A stretch of 64,000 nt of DNA from Antilocapra americana (GCA_007570785.1 ML664173.1:12553841-12617840); one strand, 5' to 3'. Shown: positions 42,626-54,330, counted from the first letter of the stretch. Notes: generated from the sequence alone by a model not told the origin. Numbers and translations are program-made.

Positions 42626-43599
42626 CCAAAGTCCCAGCTGGGATGGTAACAAACCAGTAACACCCCCGTCCTTCAAAGGATAAGAAACCGGGTAGGATGG
42701 ATCCCTTCCCCAGTGGAGGGTCAGGAAATTCCTCTGGCTACTGGGAACTGGTGGGAAGAGGAGGCTGTATTACCTTTCTTTCAGGGTAACCCTGACACCT
42801 GTGCTTTCAGCCTGGACTCTGATTTATAAGTCCCTTCCCTGAACAAGGCTGTAGGCACACTTCCTTCCGGGGGGACTGTCCCCGCCTCAACCTCAGTGAC
42901 ACGCAGACTCCCTTGTCTATCTTCTACTCGGTGACACTGTCGATGAGTTATTGCTCTCCTCCAGAGCAGCCCCTTCTGGGACCTACCCAGAGATACAATT
43001 TGTTTTATATTTTTCTCCTTTTTCAGAAGCCTCCTTCCAGAGACACATAAATGCTGGATTTGTTATATCACTCTCAGGTAGAAGCCTGTGTTAATGAGGC
43101 TTCGATCGATCTCCTAAATAAAGCTGGCAAAATATTGCACTTACTCTGGGCTTTCTCTTCCCTAATGTAGTCAGACTGGCTTTTCCTCCTGGCCCCACCT
43201 GCTTGGCCAAGGAACCCAGCATTTTCTCCCCATCGGGGTTTGGCTCATGACAAACAGATTTAGAATTTGAACAGGCCCTTTGATCAGCAGATTTTTAACT
43301 CTCAGGAGGGAAAAGACAGGTTGCTCAATTTCTATTTCCCTGCTGGGGAAGTTGAAAAAAAAAAGAAAAGTGAGATAATTTAAATCAGGTGAATCCAGAG
43401 AAAAATCGCTGCAGCTCTGATTTTTGGACAACTCTTCTCACTTCCTGGAGGGCCTGCTGCCTCCCTACAAGACCCCTGGGGGCATCTCACCCTGCCCTTG
43501 ACCCTTCTGCTTCTCCCTCCCCCCTCAATCCTTTTCCTCACTGGCACTTTTTAAAAATCAATGACTTTCTCCTCCTGAGGTAGTTAGACAGCTCTGAGG
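42626..43599. other. unassigned sequence
   Basis: No gene recognised. 43010-43180 looks single copy and AT-leaning (GGATTTGTTATATCACTCTC, TAAATAAAGCTGGCAAAATA) and could be a conserved element. Confidence 0.45.
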
Positions 43600-43720
43600 T
43601 CCTGCAAAAGGCATCAGACTTGAGGGCTAGAAAATTATGGTTCAAATTCCAGCACTGCTCCTAGCTGCTTAGACAAGATTTCCAACCTCTCGACTTCAGC
43701 TCCATGGCCTTCAGCACACA
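43600..43720 (+). mobile_element. MIR fragment
   Basis: Sense: GGCATCAGACTTGAGGGCTA, TTATGGTTCAAATTCCAGCA, CTGCTCCTAGCTGCTTAGAC. Confidence 0.7.
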
Positions 43721-44679
43721 AAGTCCCTAATTCTGGAAGAAACCAAATGGATGTACCTGGAACAACCACAGACCTGCAGTGTCTTTGGGGGACTGGTGTT
43801 TGGGACACCCTATAAGGGACCCCAAAACCCTCCTCCAAGTCCTGTCCAGTCCCTGTTCCAATTTCCTTTCTGCTTCCTCTCTAGCCTGGCCTTTAAAGTG
43901 ACATTTAACTTGAGGAAGTGATAGAAAGTAGACAGGCCCGCACGCTCCCAGGATGGTCCCCTTGGCCCTCGGGGAAAGCGACCCCAGGGGCTGGTGGCCT
44001 TTGCCCTCTGATGTCACTTCCTGGAACAGCACAGCAAGCGCCACTTCTGGGACTGCCAGGAATCAGGTTCCCAGGCCACTCACATGGTGGTTATTTATAA
44101 TTTCTTGGGCCTTGACTGTGGGCCAAATGTTACATTCACAGCTAATTTCCTATTAATTAGGTGCTACAGTTCCTTAGCTAAAAGAATAATGAGCCAGACA
44201 AGAGTCCTGAGGTTCAAAAATGCCACGGACTGTGGTGCAAATAGAAGCTGGGCGGGGGGAGAGGGGCAGGGAGCCAACCTGGGAAACAGGGGGAGGGGGG
44301 GGGAAATGGACTCTGCTGAGGGCTGCTTCCGCAATCATGAAACTATTACTTGTTGGCCTTATCGAGCCTTTAGTAGACATTCTGCTAAGAATGCGTCCAA
44401 CAGTTACTTCTCAGGGTCGGAAGAGAAGGCAGGGATGTGGAGGGTCTAGCCAAGGAGTAGAACGGGGGCTCTTCGCCCTCTGAGCCAGGGGTTCTCTGCA
44501 CTGGTCTCTGGACCTGTGTACCAGCCTCACCTTGTTCAGCCTGATCTCGTGGGGTGAAATCTGGGAATCTGCACCCCACCCCTGGTCATCTCTAGGGATA
44601 TGAGAATTGGGGAAACATCATCCCAAGGTTACTGGGATTTCTGGGCCCTGAGGAGTCAAAGGGCCTTGGCTAATATTTG
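43721..44679. other. unassigned sequence with a G-rich tract
   Basis: No gene recognised. 44080-44165 has homeodomain-like words (CTAATTTCCTATTAATTAGG). The G-rich tract is listed separately. Confidence 0.45.
44252..44306 (+). other. G-quadruplex-type G tract
   Basis: Two G-rich clusters, GGGCGGGGGGAGAGGGGCAG and about 30 bases on a run of GGGGGAGGGGGGGGG, each rich in runs of three or more Gs. Confidence 0.65.
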
Positions 44680-44845
44680 TAAACATTTCTGACCAAGTAC
44701 CTTCCAGGTACTCCCCTTTCTCTTTATTTCTTACAGCCCCATGTGAAGTGGAGGCTACTATTATCCTCTAAATGAGACAGCTGAGACTGTCAATTATCAA
44801 GTAGCTTGGCCCAATCAAAGATCTAGGAAGTGGTGGGAGCAGGCG
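44680..44845 (-). mobile_element. MIR SINE
   Basis: Antisense: CTTATTTCTTACAGCCCCAT, TACTATTATCCTCTAAATGA, GACAGCTGAGACTGTCAATT, AGTAGCTTGGCCCAATCAAA. Confidence 0.7.
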
Positions 44846-45049
44846 GGCTCATTCTAGGCATGTTGGATACTGGGTCTATTTGCTAAAGACATCTTCCAGT
44901 CTCAGCAAATCAACCCAACAAGACTCCTGAAACACTTCTAAGTCTTCCGTTCAGCTGGAGAGGATCAGATAAGTTGGAGGTATAGGACGTGATCAACCTA
45001 GTGATCAACTTACACATGACCAGACTCCAGAGTGTTCAGAATGCAGCTA

Positions 45050-45200
45050 TGGCATTTGAGCGTCTCTTTCCAAATCTAGACTCCACTCCACTTTCCACTT
45101 TAGAAACTTTGGGCAAGGCAGCTTATTTCCGGTACCTCAGTTTCCCCACTGTGATACGGATGATAACAGCCATGAGCACTGCGCTGGTGTGGCTAGGAGG
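45050..45200 (+). mobile_element. MIR fragment
   Basis: Sense: ACTTTGGGCAAGGCAGCTTA, CGGTACCTCAGTTTCCCCAC, TGTGATACGGATGATAACAG. Confidence 0.7.
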
Positions 45201-45835
45201 AGGCAGGCAGCACAAGACTTTGGACCGCTCACAGGTTCTAGGCTCATGGACCGAGTCAACCTCGGTGATTCAAACCCTGCTTCTCCCCCGGGGGTAATAC
45301 CTGAATCATCACACAGATACCCTGCTTTTGCTCTGGGGATGTCTCAGATTATAAAGACTGATGTCCTATAAAACATTTATCAAGGCATTTCCGCTCGCAC
45401 TGTGAATGTTCTTCCATCAATAATTAAACTAAACTGGTTACTGAAAGAAATGATCAAAACCCACAGAGGGAGGACAGGAGGAACTTTGTCCCGACAGTCT
45501 GTCCAGGCACTTACTGACTCCCTCTGGGGCCCACGGGGATACAGAGAGGAGCACAGACCCCACTGTGAAGAGCCTTCACACTGGATATGTAAAGGGAAAG
45601 GGTCCAAGGGTCAACCCGGGGCTCAAATTCAGGACGGACACAGACATGAAGACTGACAAGGCAAGGAGACATCTGGATAGACTTCCCTTGAGAGTGTCCC
45701 CTGCAGGGCCGATGCAATGCGCATGTGGTAGCAAAACAACGCGGTGGTAGCTTGGCTAAGTCAAAGGTCTAGGAAGCAGCAAAAGCAGGAGACAAATGCA
45801 AAAGATACAACACAGGAGAAAGCAACCGTGCAGCC
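45201..45835. other. unassigned sequence
   Basis: No gene recognised. 45490-45600 (CCAGGCACTTACTGACTCCC, CACGGGGATACAGAGAGGAG) may be a scrap of antisense L2. Confidence 0.45.
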
Positions 45836-46165
45836 CAGGGGGACTTCCCTGGTGGATAGAAACCCACCTGCCAATGCCAGGGACAACGGGTTCGATCCCT
45901 GGTCGGGCAAGATTCCACATGCCACGGAGCAACTAAGCCCATGCACTGCAACTACTGAGCCTGCAAGCTGTAAGGACTGAACCTACGTGCTGCAACTCTG
46001 GAAGCCCACACGCCCGGGGGCCACACACCACACCTACTAAAGCCGGTGCACTAGAGTCTCTGCTCAGCATCCAGAGAAGCCAACGCAATGAGAAGCCCGC
46101 AACAAAGACTAGCTCCAACTCACTGCAACCAGAGAAAGCCCATGCGGAGCAACCCTGAAGCACAG
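45836..46165 (+). mobile_element. CHR-2-type SINE, near full length
   Basis: tRNA-Glu head GACTTCCCTGGTGGATAGAA with B box GGTTCGATCCCTGG, then CATGCCACGGAGCAACTAAG, ACTGCAACTACTGAGCCTGC, CAATGAGAAGCCCGCAACAA and ACCAGAGAAAGCCCATGCGG. It is the longest CHR copy in the window. Confidence 0.9.
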
Positions 46166-47554
46166 AATCCCCTCACCCAAACAGGGGCCTTTCGTTCTGT
46201 TCAAGAACCCCCATTTCTTGGACATTTCTCTCCTGAGCCCAGATTATTACTCACCCTTCCTGGAATTCCCTGAGGATACGCTGAATCCCTTGCAGAAGTT
46301 TTTGCATATGCTCGCCAGGTATCCGGGCCCCTAGGTGGGGGGCGGGGTAATATTTCCTTAAGCAGAAAGCCTTCCTCTCACTGCTAACATGGCTTTTTCT
46401 CCAACAATAATGCAATAAAAGCATGCTCATGGGCCCTAAGCCGACTGTTCTAATGAAGTGGGCATTAAAGGACATTTAAGAATAAACGCGGACTTATTAC
46501 AGTCTAGCTCAGAGAATGAAGAGTTGAGGCAGGGGCTAGCCAGAGGTCTTGGCAAACCTATAAATGGTTGCACTAGGAGATAAGAATCAGCTGTACCCGG
46601 GTTGGTGGGCTTGTGAGCAGTTTGTTGGCCTTTAGTCTTAATTAACAAACTCCTTCCCTTGCTCCAACTCCCTGCTCCATCCACTGTATGGACAAACTCT
46701 AGCCCACCCAAGGACAAGCTTATTACAATGTTACATGGAGGAGGCCCTATCATTCTGAAGACAGCTCTGCTCAAACTTAAAAAACAATCTGGGGGGGTGT
46801 GGGGTGGTCGGGCAGTGGGGAGGGGAGGGAGTTGTAAAGCATTCCTGATAGGCTATGAGCAAAGCCCTTTGTCCTCCCCGTCCCTAAATGTGAACTTGCT
46901 TCATGCATTTCCTTCATAGAGGGAAAAAATGGTTAGGCCAGAGACTGAAAAGAAGCAGCGGGATTTGCTTGGTATCTAAACGTATCCATTTCCCACATCT
47001 TCTTTCCCCTAACAGCTCCTGTCTTATTTCTATTCCTGCCCTGATTCCCATACAAAGGTGACTGAGGAAGAAGTCTCCTTTTGCACTTTTACAGAGCAAC
47101 ATTTCAGGGTAGCTATTTCGTCACATTTTAATGGGGAAAGGCTAATGAAGCCAGACCAAACCTCCCCCGACCTCTATCCCTTAAAGGCAGAAACCTGCTA
47201 AACCAACACACTGCAGAGCCTCTAATTTAGCAGTTATCCCACATGGGAACCATTTCCTTTTTTATTTCATGCTTCTAAGTTCAGGTAGGCGTCTCTTGAT
47301 CTTTGCGTTTAAGACGACACCTTTGTAATAATCACCAGAGTCATTTCTGCATCCACGTCTTTCCTGGGGAAAGATGTATTCTGGGTTTCCCTGGACCCCA
47401 CAGTGAAATGCTGAAGCTAAAATGCCACTGGCGTTTCATGATTCTTTTTCAGTCACTCCTACCCCTGGCCCTTCCTGCCTTCTGAATTCTGCAAGCCTTA
47501 ACCCCATTTCATGCACGAGCTGAAGATAAAGAGGCAAAGCTGCTTCCTAAAGGT
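46166..47554. other. unassigned sequence
   Basis: No gene recognised; short frames lack domains. Contains a G-rich tract (46784-46831), listed separately. Confidence 0.5.
46784..46831 (+). other. G-quadruplex-type G tract
   Basis: GGGGGGGTGTGGGGTGGTCG then GGCAGTGGGGAGGGGAGGG: at least five G runs of three or more. Confidence 0.6.
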
Positions 47555-47625
47555 CTCAGTGCCTCCAGCACTGTGCTGGACACACGGTTGGCACTGGATG
47601 AATAGGTGTTGATTGATTTCTTGAT
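47555..47625 (+). mobile_element. L2 LINE 3' end
   Basis: AGTGCCTCCAGCACTGTGCT, GGACACACGGTTGGCACTGG, ATGAATAGGTGTTGATTGAT. Confidence 0.65.
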
Positions 47626-48479
47626 TGATTGGCCTGATTAGAGTACAAAGTCTTAGCTCTCCCCCATGTTGAATCACATACTCTTTCCCAGAAAAAAAAA
47701 AAAAAAAGAAACGGTACAGTGACTCTGCTAGGAAGCTTCCTCTCAACACCCTCATCCCTCCAATCCACCTCAAAATACTAGATCTGCCTTCCCATCAGCT
47801 GATTCAAACCTTTGCATGTAACAGTGTATTTATTCATTGACAGACGCTTGTAGAAGACGAGGGATAGTAAAAAATGACCAAACTTGTAATTCAGAGCAGA
47901 TACCTCACATTCATCTACTCATCTCAGGAACAGACATAAAATTACATGTTGCTAAGAGCTCTAAAGTGCTACGAGGATGTTCAAAGCGGGTATGTGGACC
48001 CCCTAGCCCCAGGAAGATTACCTGGGAAAGCGCCAGGTGAGCAAGCCCTAAAGGATGAAAAGAGCTAACCTGGGGAAAAGGGCAGAGTGAGGACAGAGTT
48101 ACCGCCTTGGCTACAGACCTCCACTTTCAGACTGAGTCGCTCCTTCCAAGCTTCCATGACCTATGAGGAAGACAGAGCATCTTGCTTACCCTGCAGTCGG
48201 AGGCGAAGGCTTACCCTCCATAACCCAACTAATAAATGCGGCATCCAGAAGCAAGTCTGTCCAACTCGTTGCAATTTTCACGGGATGAACTGGTCACTGT
48301 AGAAGCACCTGGTATCTGTTCATGTTTTATGTTTGGAAAGGTAATATGTGATTGTAGAAATTAACTTGGCCAGATGAGTTCAAATAAGAAAATTAAAATG
48401 ATCTGGGACCCAGAGACTGTTACTGAAAAATGTGTGTTTCTTTAGAGAATTTTTTCTAGGGATGAATACAGACATTTGA
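47626..48479. other. unassigned sequence
   Basis: No gene recognised. A 16-base A run lies at about 47692-47707. Confidence 0.5.
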
Positions 48480-48760
48480 AAAACCCAGGCTCATATTTTA
48501 TAGAAAGAAATCTTTTGTGTTTTTTAGCTAAATACATTTATATCTATATTTATCTAACTGTATCCATGTTATCAAATACTCTTTAGAAAACATGGTTTTT
48601 AATGGCTGAAAAATATTCCTAATATTCCCAATATTAGACATCATTATTTATCTGTGTATGTCCTTCTTGTTGGGCCCTTAGGGTATCTTTAACTGGTCAC
48701 TATTCTGAATGATGCAGTAATAATTCTCTGGCTTCTAAAATGTGATCACATTTCTTAAGG
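48480..48760. repeat. old interspersed repeat, family not assigned
   Basis: Resembles the second part of a common old mammalian repeat: TTTTTAATGGCTGAAAAATA, TTCCTAATATTCC, CATTATTTATCTGTG, CTGAATGATGCAGTAATAAT. May be the same family as 22645-22855. Confidence 0.4.
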
Positions 48761-49007
48761 AAAGCTGTAACGGTGGGAGTGCTGAGTCCTCATGCTGTGC
48801 TGTCCGATCCACTTTTTATCATCGGCCACCCATACCCCATAGGGGTAGAGGCTGCTCTGCCTGGATGCCTCCACTCTCCATCGCCAGCATTAACTTGCAG
48901 AACCCATTTGGAAGGTCCTGCGCCAAAGACCTAGAGTCTCCGCCTACAGCAGTGGACCCTAGTCAAGGGCACCAGATCACATAAATGCTCTTTCAGCCAG
49001 GCCATGT

Positions 49008-49220
49008 GTGTGGGCTAAGTTGCTCTGTCATGTCCAACTCTTTGTGACCCCGTGGACTGTAACCCGCCAGGTTCCTCTGTGTCCAGGGGATTCTCCAGGC
49101 AAGAATACTGGAGTGGGTTGCCATGCCCTCCTCCAGGGGATCTTCCCAACCCAAGGATCAAACCCACGTCTCTTGCATTGGCAGGCAAGTTCTTTACAAC
49201 GGCACCACTTGGGAAGCCCA
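49008..49220 (-). mobile_element. Bov-tA SINE
   Basis: Antisense: CTCTTTGTGACCCCGTGGAC, GAATACTGGAGTGGGTTGCC, ATCAAACCCACGTCTCTTGC and the head end CACCACTTGGGAAGCCC. Confidence 0.92.
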
Positions 49221-50424
49221 GGATCTTGCAGTTACCAATTTTCAGGTCTACTGCACATTCCTTAAATTCAGGTGGACCTTATGTGTGATCTCAAAATTCA
49301 TAGTTCAGGTAAGAATATCCATTCTTAATTTAGTTCCGAGCAATTCCTTTGCCTACCTATTATTCTTGCAACTACACCCTGCATCTGCACAGTTGTTCCC
49401 AAATGCAACAAATGGCAGCACCAAAAGCTGAGCAGAGTAAGCGTTTCACATGGAGGTGGAAAATGATCACATTAGTTTTGTGGTGATCCAGATGAAGACA
49501 TGATGAAAAGGACAGAATCATTTTATTGCATCCTTCCCAATAATATCCTCTTAATTTTATTAATAATGTTCTTTCAAAAGTCTGACACTCACATGTAGAG
49601 ACATGAATCACTAGTTGAAAACTGATATAAACTTAGCTCTATCAGCTTTCCTGTACAAAGATTATGAGAACTTTATGTTCATAAAGGTTTTGTCTCTAAA
49701 AAATATTTGTAGGTTTTACCATTTCAAAAAGTTTGCAAATCCACTGATCAAGTTAATCCACGAAAATACTGTCCACATACATATATCTGCCTTACTTCTC
49801 TGCTTAGACTTCCAGGGCAGCTTAAGGCGAATGGTACCACTTTAGCTTTTTTTTTAAACCTCCCCAGCCCACAAGCCTAAGTTGAGTGCTCTGTATACAA
49901 CAGGCACCTCTCCTACCCAAGCAAACTGTGTACTGGTACCATCGGTAGCCATACGCATGTACACACACACAGAAATACATACACACACACAGGTAGAGTC
50001 CTCACTATCAATGGTACCAAAAGTCTAGAGAGGGTCAGTTTCCTGTGGTCACCAATACAGTCCCTAGTGCAGGTCAGTGTTGTGACATGGTGTTCTGGCT
50101 TCAAATACAGTTGGATAAAGCAAGTTCCCATTCACCCAGTCTCTAGAACTGTTCCCTCTCATAAGCTCTCTGATAAGCGTTCAGTTGGTCCCTAGCGCTA
50201 CTGTTTTTGGAGTCCCACTCGCGGACAGAATCTACCACCCTCTTCATTGACATAGCGCTTTGCCTTCGAAGAGGATGGAAATTCTCTTTGGTCTCATCAC
50301 CCTCAGGAAGGAGGTGAGGACCAGCCGCTGAGAGACAGGTCTGGACTGATGGAAAGACCACACTTTCTGAACCAAAATAAAAAATGGAACCAGGGTCTCA
50401 GGAGGTGCAGAGCCTGAGAACGAA
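49221..50424. other. unassigned sequence
   Basis: No gene recognised. Two short CA tracts separated by AGAAATACAT lie at 49960-49992. Confidence 0.5.
49960..49992. repeat. interrupted (CA)n
   Basis: Two five-unit AC tracts split by AGAAATACAT. Confidence 0.85.
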
Positions 50425-50620
50425 TCCAGATCCATCGTGAACTAGCTGTGTGACCTCAGACACAGTACTGAATCTCTAAGTTTCAGTCACTCCATCTTTG
50501 AAATGAGGACAATAATAACAACCTGCTCCAAGGGTGTGGAAAGAGTAAAGCAGGTGCTCCTTGTAAAGAGCCTGGCAAGGGTCCAGCACAGAGTTAGCCC
50601 CCAACGATCGTTAGCCACAC
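50425..50620 (+). mobile_element. MIR SINE
   Basis: Sense: GTGAACTAGCTGTGTGACCT, CAGACACAGTACTGAATCTC, GAAATGAGGACAATAATAAC, AAGAGCCTGGCAAGGGTCCA. Confidence 0.85.
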
Positions 50621-50654
50621 CTGTTTCTATTGTTGTTGTTGTTATTTCTTGGAA

Positions 50655-50905
50655 AGTAATATAGTGCCAGGGTTAGGATTATAGAGCTCTGTTAGACTAC
50701 CTGGGTTCAAACCCCAGCTCCTCCATTTGTTAGCTATGCAACCTTGGGCAAATTTCTTTGTCTCTTTGTGCCTCATCCATAACATGGAAATTAAATTTAT
50801 CTGCTCATAAAGTTGTGAGTTGAAATCAAGTAGGCCAAGTAAAATGTTTGGCATGGTGCCTAGCCTGTAGAAAACTTTCAATGTATATAAATCATTATCA
50901 TTATT
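50655..50905 (+). mobile_element. MIR SINE, nearly complete
   Basis: Sense: TTATAGAGCTCTGTTAGACT, CCTGGGTTCAAACCCCAGCT, TAGCTATGCAACCTTGGGCA, TTGTGCCTCATCCATAACAT, TGGCATGGTGCCTAGCCTGT. Confidence 0.9.
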
Positions 50906-50940
50906 ATTATATTAATCATGCTATTATCATTATGACCAGA

Positions 50941-51006
50941 ATACCTTTCATAAGGTATGCATCTAGAATAAGAGACGTAGAAGAAGCCTTCTTTTTGAAG
51001 GCTTCT
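50941..51006. repeat. two adjacent perfect hairpins
   Basis: ATACCTT-tcat-AAGGTAT at 50941-50958, and AGAAGCCTTC-ttttt-GAAGGCTTCT at 50982-51006. Arms of 7 and 10 bp are perfect. No known element explains them. Confidence 0.7.
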
Positions 51007-51358
51007 ACTACCTGGTCCATTCTACACTTGTCTTGTTTCCTTGCAAGGCACACTCTGACATCTGTCTCTGGGCCTGCGTAGGGTTCCTCAGCCCATCTGC
51101 CTACAGACTGTGGTTCGAAAAGGGAGAGCCAGTTCCTAGGCTCAGAGACCTTTCACTTCTATCAAAAGAAGAAGCATATGCACTTGGGTTAGAAACGTGG
51201 GAATGCATTCTCTCTTCTCCTACCATCCCTGAAACTTACTTTCAGATTCCTCATTTCTAAGGGAAGGTTGAAGGAAAAAGAACTGAAGACAAATAATTTA
51301 GGATGTTCTATGTGATCTGACAGCCCAATCTACCAACATGAATAAAATGATCATCCAA
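51007..51358. other. unassigned sequence
   Basis: No gene or recognised repeat. Confidence 0.5.
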
Positions 51359-51480
51359 AGGGCATGGGAACCCACTCCAGTACGCTTGTCTGGAGAATCC
51401 CATGGACAGAGGAGCCCGGCAGGCTACAGTTTATAGAGTCGCAAAGGATCAGACATAAAAGAAGTAACTTAGCATACACA
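51359..51480 (+). mobile_element. BovA SINE fragment
   Basis: Sense BovA body without a tRNA head: GAACCCACTCCAGTACGCTT, GGAGAATCCCATGGACAGAG, GAAGTAACTTAGCATACAC. Confidence 0.88.
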
Positions 51481-51832
51481 TACACAACCTTATTTCTAAC
51501 ACAGGAATGTCTTCAGAAATAAAACTAAACTCAAATTCATCAGTGTGAGGACTTGCTTAACTTCTCATGTAATACTAATGTACAAACACCTCCAAACTCA
51601 TCCAGACGAATCCATCTCTGTGCCCTTTCCAAGGCTTTTGTCTCAGAGCCATAAAAATTTCACCTTTGCAGTAAAACTCATACTGATTCCCATACAGATA
51701 TGTAATATCAAAACAGGAAACCCTTTCGCTAAAGGGAACTCAGACTCGGGGTGAAAATTCTAAGTCTCCACCACGCATGAATTTCCATGACAACCCAAAG
51801 AGGTATCTTCACAAATCCATTAATTCCACACT
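51481..51832. other. unassigned sequence
   Basis: No gene or recognised repeat. Confidence 0.5.
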
Positions 51833-52340
51833 TATTCAGCATCTCCTCTGTGCCAGTCAGTTCTGTGCTGGTCAGCTGGGTCATCAACAGGATTGAAATA
51901 TGTTCCTGGCTTCAAGGAGCACACAGTCTATCTAGCGGTAGAGCTAGAAGCATAAATGAGTAATGACAATGTGGTGTGACAAGTGAAACAGTGAGAATGA
52001 GGCGCCCAAGACAACATGAGCATGTGCTTCCAGGAGGGATGTTTGCAGCACATCCTCCCCAACTAGAGGAGTTGGTGGGGTAACTAGGCGAGCACATTCC
52101 AAGAAAAGGAAAGGACACAAAGAGTGGTGCAGAGAAGCAGAGCACGGTGTGTGCAGGAGGGACAGAAGTTCAAGAAGTGGATCAGAACAAGCTGAGGCTA
52201 GACAGGTAGGCAGGAGCCAGACTAGGAGAGCCTTGCAGGCTAGGGACCGGGGACAACATCCCATGGGCAATGGCAGGCTGTCATGGTTTCAAGCCAGGGG
52301 GCTGACATGGCTGTCTCTGAGTCCCAAGAAAATTGCTATG
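51833..52340 (-). mobile_element. L2 LINE, 3' region
   Basis: Antisense: ACACTTATTCAGCATCTCCT, CTGTGCCAGTCAGTTCTGTG, GGCTTCAAGGAGCACACAGT, then GGTAGGCAGGAGCCAGACTA and GAGAGCCTTGCAGGCTAGGG. The longest L2 piece in the window. Confidence 0.75.
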
Positions 52341-52397
52341 GGGGCTTCTAGACAAGATGATTTTGAGGTGACTGGTGGTAAGGCCACTTACAAGAAT

Positions 52398-52538
52398 GAA
52401 GCAGTTGTTCCATCATTCAGTACCATCTGGCTCTGTAACCTCATGGACTGCAGCATGCCAAACCTCCCCGTCCTTCACCATTTCCTGGAGCTTGCCCAAA
52501 CCCATGTCCATTGAGTCAATGATGCCATCCCACCATTA
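52398..52538 (-). mobile_element. BovB LINE 3' end
   Basis: Antisense BovB tail: CTCTGTAACCTCATGGACTG, CAGCATGCCAAACCTCCCCG, CCAAACCCATGTCCATTGAG. Confidence 0.85.
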
Positions 52539-53344
52539 GAATCTGAGCTTGATTCCTCACCAGTCCTTATTTCTGTGTTTAAATAAGATCCTTACCGTTA
52601 GCCATCAAGACACTCATCACTCATTTAATAAAATCACGAGGCCTACCCTAGGTCATGTTGACCCAAACTGCACTGAAGAGACGTCCCATGCTTCCCAAGA
52701 CCATAAGTATCTCTATGGCAGCCAGTACACAAAGGCTGCAACGGTATAGTTTCCCTACCAGCCTTGGTTCAGGCCATGGGGGAGCAGATAGAAGTGACAG
52801 CTCCCGTCTGGATCTATGTGCCTCCGAGTGAGTGTAATTCAGCGCTGGAGCCAAAGCCGATGACATGCATTAGTTATTACTGTAAGACGGCAATTCGGTG
52901 ATAAAATACAATATTGTCACTTTCAATATGTACTAAAAGTGATTTACCAGAACTCGTGGGGAACAACTTAGACGACGATCTGATTACAATACACAGGATA
53001 AATCACCCTCATTTGAGGGTTAAATTATCCCATCTGACAAATGTAGATCAATTTGACAGTTAAAATCAGGGTCCCACTCTTCCTAACTTATGGAGTTTGT
53101 CCTGGTTCACGTGGGTGAAAAATCAAAACAGCAGAAAGACCCTCTCCTTTTCCTTGCATGGCTATTTCCTGTCCTTCATGCAGGGTCCCCCTGGAGCTCT
53201 GTGAAGCCATCTCTAAAAATGTTAATGCACTCTACAGGGTGTTCCCCTTCATGGTAAATATCCATAGCCCAGAGGTAGCACTCTGTCAGACAGTAAGGTC
53301 TAGAATGAATGCCTCCATGAGAAACAGTCTCCAAATATGGCTGC
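52539..53344. other. unassigned, partly single-copy sequence
   Basis: No gene recognised. 52860-53060 is singled out as a possible conserved element. Confidence 0.5.
52860..53060. promoter_or_regulatory. candidate conserved non-coding element
   Basis: Repeat-free AT-rich block: GGTGATAAAATACAATATTG, AAAAGTGATTTACCAG, TTAAATTATCCCATCTGACA. Contains GATA- and TALE-like words. Appearance only. Confidence 0.25.
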
Positions 53345-53776
53345 TGAGATGGTTAACTTTATGTATCAACTGGGCTGAGCAATGCCAAGACAGACAGTAA
53401 AGGTATTATTTCTGGGTGTGTCTATGAGGGTGTTTCCAGAAGAGATTAACATTTGATTCAGTAGACAGCAAAGAGAGGACCTCCTCCAATCCATTGAGGG
53501 CCTGGATACAACAAAAAGGAGGTCGAAGGACAGATACATTCTCTATGCTTGAGCTGAGATCTCCATCTTCTCTTGCCCTTGGACATTAGTTCCTGGGCTT
53601 TCAGACTCAGATCAGCACTATATCGTTAGCCCTACCCCACCCCGCCCACAGTTTTCAGGGCTTCAGACTCAGACTGAATCTCACCACCAGCTTTCCTGAT
53701 TCCCCAGCTTGTAGATGGCAGCTTGTAGGACTTCTCAGCTTTCATAACCACAAGAGCCACGAAACTCTCTCTCTAT

Positions 53777-53826
<50 letters not shown>

Positions 53827-53871
53827 CTGTATGTTCCTATCGGTTCTATTTCTCTGGAGAACCCTAATACA
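53345..53871 (+). mobile_element. MLT2-type ERVL LTR
   Basis: Sense: GGTTAACTTTATGTATCAAC, GAGATTAACATTTGATTCAG, AGGACTTCTCAGCTTTCATA, TTCTCTGGAGAACCCTAATA ending CA. Flanks GCTGC (53340-53344) and GGTGC (53872-53876) agree at 4 of 5 bases. It carries a CA tract near its 3' end. Confidence 0.88.
53781..53824. repeat. (AC)22 microsatellite inside the LTR
   Basis: Pure 44-bp AC tract at the place where MLT2 LTRs normally carry a short TA/CA-rich stretch; likely expanded in place. Confidence 0.97.
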
Positions 53872-53904
53872 GGTGCCAGTAACTCCTCCTCTTCCAACAC
53901 ATCA

Positions 53905-54330
53905 GTGCCACTCTGCCCAATGAGACTTGGAGTCTGATTCCCCTCCCCCTTGAATCTGGAGTGTCCATGTAATTTGTTTCATCTATGGAAGTGACAATGT
54001 GCCAACTCTGAGCCTAACATTTAAAAAGGCAGGGTGTTTTGGTCTGGGGGCTCCTGGAGTCCAGCTGCCACATAAGAAGCTTGAGCTAGACACTGATAAG
54101 AAGAAGCAGGTGAAGGAGCATCAAAGCTCTTCCTGAACACCCCTTGTTAGAGCTCAGCTAAGCCTCCAGCTAAATGCGACCACATAAGCCAGGCTGACAG
54201 GATGTGCATCATAACTGGGTAGTTTACCTAGCCAACCCATAAAACCATGCTAAATGATAAATCACTGTTGTTTCAAGCCACCAATTTCTGAGGTTATTTA
54301 CTATTAATAGAAACTGAAACTGTCTTTTCT
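53905..54330 (+). mobile_element. old MLT1-type MaLR LTR
   Basis: Sense: CTATGGAAGTGACAATGTGC, GGGGCTCCTGGAGTCCAGCT, CTTGTTAGAGCTCAGCTAAG, AATCACTGTTGTTTCAAGCC, ACCAATTTCTGAGGTTATTT. Confidence 0.65.

Noticed and set aside
45836..45912. tRNA gene
   Set aside because: The A- and B-box-like sequence is the tRNA-Glu-derived head of a SINE; the cloverleaf is not kept and the SINE body follows. The same holds for the heads at 7544, 42206 and 55543.
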